Source: Colias croceus
Lineage: Eukaryota; Arthropoda; Insecta; Lepidoptera; Pieridae
Assembly (NCBI RefSeq): GCF_905220415.1
Contig: NC_059546.1
Coordinates: 8,308,001-8,372,000, forward strand
Length of the DNA stretch: 64,000 nt
Direction of reading: 5' to 3'
The notes under the pieces are model-generated. The model was not told the origin of the DNA and made no database searches. It saw only the letters and a list, made by a program, of their open reading frames with translations. Below, one piece after another: positions 58,283 through 64,000 of the stretch. Each line of letters starts with the position of its first letter. Position 1 is the first letter of the stretch. The translations under genes were made by a program, and so were the position numbers.

Positions 58283-61200
58283 GTCAGCATTTATACCTCG
58301 TCTTGGTGAAGGGTAACTTTGAAGTTTGAACATATTATGATTTGATATAGATAGATAAACATCTTATTGAGAAATATCCTGTTCATTTATAACGTTATTT
58401 GATATATTATATACGCTACAAAATATAAATTTGTATGGTAATAAATTCTTTGTTAGAATAAAGAGAGGCGTAAGCTTTGTGGTGAGATTTTATTTAATAC
58501 AGCAGTCAGTAAATACTGAGTGAGGACTTTTTACAACCACAATACACGCTGTTTGCAATTATTTTTCTTTTCGTGTTTACACGCTTTTGCATTTCGTCCC
58601 TTCGCTTTGTTTCCTTATTTTATTCGTTGTTTTGTATTTAGTTTCATTTAATAAATTAATGGTTACTCTTTGATAATTTTTTGTATGATTTTATAGAAAA
58701 AATAAATGTGGCCTTTAGAAATATCAAATTATTGGGAATTAAGCATTATTTCTTTTAATTAATATCTCAATCGAAAGAAATCAAATTCATTCCAATCAAA
58801 GTCAAATTCAACGAACCAAAAAATATTAAAATCCATTCAGTCTTTTTATACTTATAAGGGCTGTAATTAGCGCGACTTTAACCTCAACCTATATATTTTG
58901 TAGATATAAAAATTTTGATCTTAGTCAAAAATGCTATGAAATCGTTAACTTAAAGTTAAACACAAAGGAAACATTGTTCGACATTATAAATGTTATCGAC
59001 TAATCGCGCGACTTGCTAAAGCCATTAATCAAAGTTCATTATTAATAAATGAGAAAGTTATGGATGCCCTCGGGACGAAGTTAACTAAACGCCACAGGTG
59101 TTAGCCGTAGTTCATATTTTTGTGGGCCAAGTATTAATAAGTAATCAATCTAAACTAATATAGACTAATATTAACTTACTTCCGTGTTGAACATTTGTGA
59201 TAAGAAATAAATTCTATACCTATTTATCATTGTAAATAATATGTATAAGAACTTTAAATTCATTATTGTATTTGAATAATTCCCTATCATAATGATCATT
59301 TATTTTTTTATTAATTAAAAATTTAAAATTTCTTCACTTGGTCGAATAAACTTCGAACGTTTTTACAGAGATAATTAATATAATCATAATCGACAAATAT
59401 ATTAAGTAAAGTTGCGTTTGCTGCAGCAAGCAATAGCAAAGCAATTGATGATGTATTAAAATGTAAATCTAACATTTATTTATCTAACCTTATCCTGAAA
59501 CCCGAAATGTACGCAGTACCTACATAGAGCTACAAAAATACCTATAGGGTTCATATGCCTAATAACCTCGTTTTTCGATGTCGATACCAGACACTATACA
59601 AATGTTATCCCTGATTTATAAGTTTATTTGTCTTTTTTGACAACGAGGAAAAAACGAAATGCGTGTGCTTTCTGAGTTTGGGTCCACGATTTAATACTAT
59701 GGATACGTAATAAGGAAGAAAACATTTATTGCATATAATTTTTTCTTTATCAAACAAAAACAATTCAACTTGCCGACGCGACGCTTGTAATTATTTTTTT
59801 AACTGAGTAATAAATATTAAAGATTCATTAGTAATTACATAATTTTCATACCTTCACTAATTTTGTAAATTACCTTTTTACAAAATTAGGTAGTAGTACC
59901 TCATAAATAAACGAAACCAAAAATTTTAATTAAACGTTGAGTTCATAAAATTTTAAAACGCGTCGTTATAATTACAGGCTCTTCACAAGTTACTAAGTAA
60001 CGACTTTCCGAGCTTTTATGACTAATGTCCTCGTAAATGTAGTAACTTTTTAACTATTCAACTAAATTGTTGTTAACGTACTGGAAGAAAAAGTTTTGTG
60101 ACTTCATTTCGACTTGAATAATTATCAAGGGCGAATCTTCCAATCATATTAACCCAAAACGTGATATCTCGAAATCTCACTACTATATACGAAGCAACTC
60201 CGGACCGTATTGATTAATTAGATCCCGAACTCAGACCTCAATTAGTTTCTGATTATCTTCTAGTACTTATAGATAATTACGTGCGGAGCAAACAAAATAA
60301 GAGTATTAAATGAGTTTGCATATACGAACATCAAGTAATACTTAACTCGTTTCAAAAAGACATACGACGTCGTATACGTTACGTAGAAGCGTAACAAAGT
60401 TTTATCAAGTGAAAAGTGTATGTCGAGACGCTCGTCGGTAATAAAGAAAGGAATTTATGTGTTTGTTATGACGAAAGAATACCCTGTCATCAGTGTCTCG
60501 AGTTTTATGTAACACGGTGCGATGCGATAGCCTATTTCTCATTTAGATACCCCTTTTATACTGTCCAATTTTACGCATTTATGTCTTTAACTTCGCTGTA
60601 ATTTGAATGGCTCAAGAAGCAATGAACGTTCAAACTCATAATTCGATTTCATTCAAATTTCTCACCCTCTAAACAGATTAGCTATAGCTCGTTCCCCTTT
60701 GCGAGGCTAAATCAGAATTCCATTCACGATAGCCCGAAGGTCGCTAGCGAGATTAAAATAGTCGAGTACTTTTACAGAACCAACGATACTGAGTCGCTCT
60801 TTTCCCGTCTTAAACATGCCACTTATCCTCTTTGCTTTCATCTTGACTGAACTAAACCGGTTTTGTGGACGTGGCCGTTACTTGAGCACGAACTGATAGA
60901 AGCTTTCTTAATAAAATATATTATATACTAGACGTGGGCAGTGTCCGTGGTCCGTACGTTGGCAATCTCGATTATTTATTCTCGTCTCAGAAATATATTA
61001 GGTTTAAAAAGCTGTATGATCATCGCTTTAAATACAAATATCACATGTAATTAATTGATTCGAATTGTCCCATTTATCTAAACACCACTTTACATTGTAT
61101 TGTGGTTGTGATTGTTTTAATTAAATTGTAATAATGATGTACTAATGATGGCCGGTAGTCGAAATGTTATCACACTTAGCCACTTATCGTGATTAAATAC

Positions 61201-64000
61201 ATTTCAAATTGTATGCATTGTAATACAGAATTATGAATTCATTATATATTGAAGAAATTTTAAGAACGTCAAAGACACGGCGTATGAATATTGGTACTTT
61301 TGTACATAATTGGATATTTAATAATAATTCAGGTATAACAGGAAGTATAATAATGCTATTGAATGAAAACCTCTTTGTCTCGTTACTGTAAAGAACAAAC
61401 TTCCAAAGGAATTCGTTTGTTCTTTGTCCTTTAAACGTAATGAAATATTACGGTCAGTTAATTAATCATCGCAGGATATTCGTTTTTAATTAGCCGCTTG
61501 TTGATTTATATTTAATTCTCTTTTAGAATTCATAATTAATCTGAGGATTATCTCAGAGGTATGTAGGGAGGTAATTTATCTAAATCATTTGAAGCTGCTA
61601 TGATTTTCCTCGTATGTGATATTTCATTTCATATTCACAAAACTTGTATGCCTATTGTTGTTTCTCTTTCTCACTTTATTATTGTTTAAAACTTCAAATT
61701 TATTACTACTTTGTTTCTTTCGTTTACTTTTATCCATGTTTTCTCTGAATTAATAAAGTTGGTTAAATGAATCAATGTAAAATTTAACTCCACATGGTAT
61801 TAAATATATATTTTTATATATTATTATATTAAGTGGCTTTTAATAAACACATATGGCATAATAGTACATATTACATTTGTTAAAGCACTAAAAATGCATG
61901 TATTTCAACCCAGCGAACGCGGAGCTTAAAAGCATGGTACGAGTAAAATACAACTATCTAAAACTGTAGTACTATTGTATGTTAATACTATTGTATCTGA
62001 TTCTACACTGTACATGAAAGTTGTCCTGTGGTTTTGTAATTAAAATACGGTTTATTATTTTGGTAACACGTGTAATTTATCTTCAAACACAATAAAGTTT
62101 GTAAGTACCAAAGTCCTTATAGCTTTTAAAAGACTACTGTCCAATGTGTCCACATACTGGGTAGGTATTACAGGGAAAGAGTAATTGCGCCTTCGGTTCT
62201 CCTTTCTAACAAAATGTTACAAAGCAGCCGCCTTTGTAGTGATATTCTTTTACACATTTTTAACGATCTGACAGATTTAAAAATATGTATGTGGATTTAC
62301 AGTTTATAAGCATGACTTATTATTGAATTTAATTTTAGACCTTTTTCTGATACTTCTTTAAATTTCCTGTTGATTCTGCCTTCTACGATGACTTACAATT
62401 GAGTAACCCACAGACCAAAATGTAATATTTGTAGTAATGCCATTTTATCATACATACATACTTTCTCTCGTCGGAATACATTATGGTTAAATTCGCCACG
62501 TCTGAAATTCTTGAGGCCAGCTTGATATACCGGGGTCGTGGATTTACAAGCGGATTTATCTGTTTCATTTCATTGCGGCTACAAATAACAATGCGTCATG
62601 ACTAAACAGTATTGCGGGCCGCGGATAGCTAGGCGCAGGAATGCAATATTGTTTCATACGAGTCGAGTGCGCTCCACGGTACAACACGGCTCAATATCTG
62701 TGGCAATAACTCGTATATAACTTCGTCTAGTTATAATGGATGATTATGTTTGTACAAGTTCTGTGACAGACGCTAGTTCTAGCTTAGATTCGGTTATCAA
62801 AGTCGAACGTTAATTTGATGTAGACGCTACACGGTGATGGGTAAAGTTCAGTGTTGACTTGTTGTTTGCGTGTAGTAATAATATTTGAATTTATAGCATT
62901 TTAATGTAACCCTATTTAGGATAGCGGAGAATAACAATATGGCAGAGGTTAAAATATTGTTTTAAATTTTTGTTCAAATTTCTTATTTTTCTTTTCTGTT
63001 ATCATGCAAAAATTACTTAATGTGAATTAATGCAAACTTCGCTATTGTACTGTTATAGTAATTCTTAATTACTTAAATCAATGATTAATCTAACTCTGTA
63101 AATGGCTTCGAACAATAATCACAATAAGAGTTAATAAAAATAATGAGTAACCTATTTTCTACTTAATTATATAATAATACCACGCAGCTTTCATTTTCTG
63201 CGAATATAAATTATTATTGTTTACAAAAAAATAGATTAGCCGACTAGACTAGACGAAAATCTTGGAACAAATAACGTTGTCACGTTTTGTACCACACTAA
63301 TGAATACCTACAGTTCGATTTATTTGCCAATACTATCTACTATCTATATTTCTACTGTTACGAATCTACACAAAAACATCACCTACAATAAAATTGTCTT
63401 TCATCAATTAAAAGAACAATTGAACATCTCCAAAATGAGTTGGTTTTATCAGATTTCATCGATCTTAATGGATTTATCTTGAAAGATAACTTGATTTATT
63501 GTAAACGAAGAATATTTGTACAAACTTAAAAATACTTGGTTTTATAAGTTGCAGATATGTTTTAATTTAATACAAGTTCAAATGTACCTATGTAATGAGA
63601 AAAGCCACATGTTACGTATTTGAAACTTTCAAGATGCTCATCATAAATCTCGAGATTACGTTATATTAAATTAACTTCCGACAGAATTCTGCGACGTTAT
63701 GGATGATATCTGAGCTAATTTGTATATTTTTATTTTCTGAACACACGATTAAATTGTCCAGAATTTGTGATTGAAAAAATAAAATTATTCGCTTTATTTA
63801 ATATCATTCGAAAACCTCACGTAGACCTATAATATGTTATAGAAATCAATAATTATAGAGTTCACACCATTATTTTTACAGTAGCTAGAGCTGTATAAAT
63901 TTATTTTTATCTCATTGCAATTTTATATATCTTCAAATCGTTCCAATGTTGCAATGTTGGCAGATTAAATTCTTAGGCATATTTTTACCAGGAAGCACAG
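58283..64000. other. Noncoding DNA, first intron if the 58228 exon is real
   Basis: No coding exon, Kunitz cysteine pattern, RNA gene or dated transposon was recognised in 5.7 kb. Short frames (for example 60416-60601 and 63300-63482) resemble no family. The TACTAGACGTGGGC word near 60927 recalls a Helitron 3' end but has no supporting 5' end. Confidence 0.4.

Noticed and set aside
60920..60960. Helitron 3' end at TACTAGACGTGGGC
   Set aside because: The GC-rich hairpin and a matching 5' TC end are not found.

Overview
This is an AT-rich, gene-poor piece of insect nuclear DNA, most probably from a moth or butterfly (Lepidoptera). The assignment rests on repeats: several short non-autonomous Helitrons of the lepidopteran type (5' TC, a TACTAATATTATAAA-like head, GC-rich 3' end closing in CTAG before a host T), the dispersed repeat with the ACAACCGACTTCAAA and GAATTGATAACCTCCTCC motifs, and an RTE-clade LINE with an ATTC-type microsatellite tail. 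No bacterial-style gene organisation is present. Most of the window looks like intron or intergenic DNA.

Host genes: the best-supported host coding sequence is a terminal exon at 4050-4273 (+) encoding a complete Kunitz/BPTI domain with all six cysteines in canonical spacing and an unusual Glu at the P1 position. A probable first coding exon with a signal peptide lies at 58228-58282 (+) and ends in the same intron phase (1) as the Kunitz exon begins. It could belong to a second gene of a tandem family, but its next exon is not visible. Weaker first-exon candidates are a signal-peptide exon at 24522-24632 (+) with a good GTATGT donor, a signal-anchor-like 39-residue frame at 25598-25717 (-), and a low-confidence frame at 27236-27490 (+). 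Two longer ORFs (2708-3130 minus, 37268-37612 plus) match nothing I recognise.

Mobile elements, left to right: a 0.7-kb stretch bounded by a 14-bp inverted repeat (1519-2225); a 2.06-kb Tc1/mariner-superfamily element with about 445-bp terminal inverted repeats and the remains of a transposase with DD41D-like spacing (4407-6467); Helitrons at 7344-7785 (-), 12414-12659 (+), 17994-18209 (-, two adjacent 3' ends), 41020-41213 (+) and 44651-44847 (+, decayed end); a 5'-truncated RTE LINE with two frameshifts and a perfect 11-bp target duplication (32152-34695); a long-TIR MITE (38174-39641) that received a dead DD34D mariner (38377-39286); a short MITE (41931-42097); a P-element-like transposon with a broken THAP-domain frame (50455-51725); a 372-bp MITE (53698-54069) lying between two direct copies of a tRNA-box-containing repeat (52779-53113, 54968-55287).

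The rest is noncoding AT-rich DNA. It holds a few hairpins (19751-19812, 45783-45829, 43638-43665), an inverted pair of CTCF-like motifs just upstream of the 58228 exon, and several CpG-richer islands that could be regulatory. No tRNA, rRNA or CRISPR array was recognised. All assignments come from reading motifs by eye; no database search was run.
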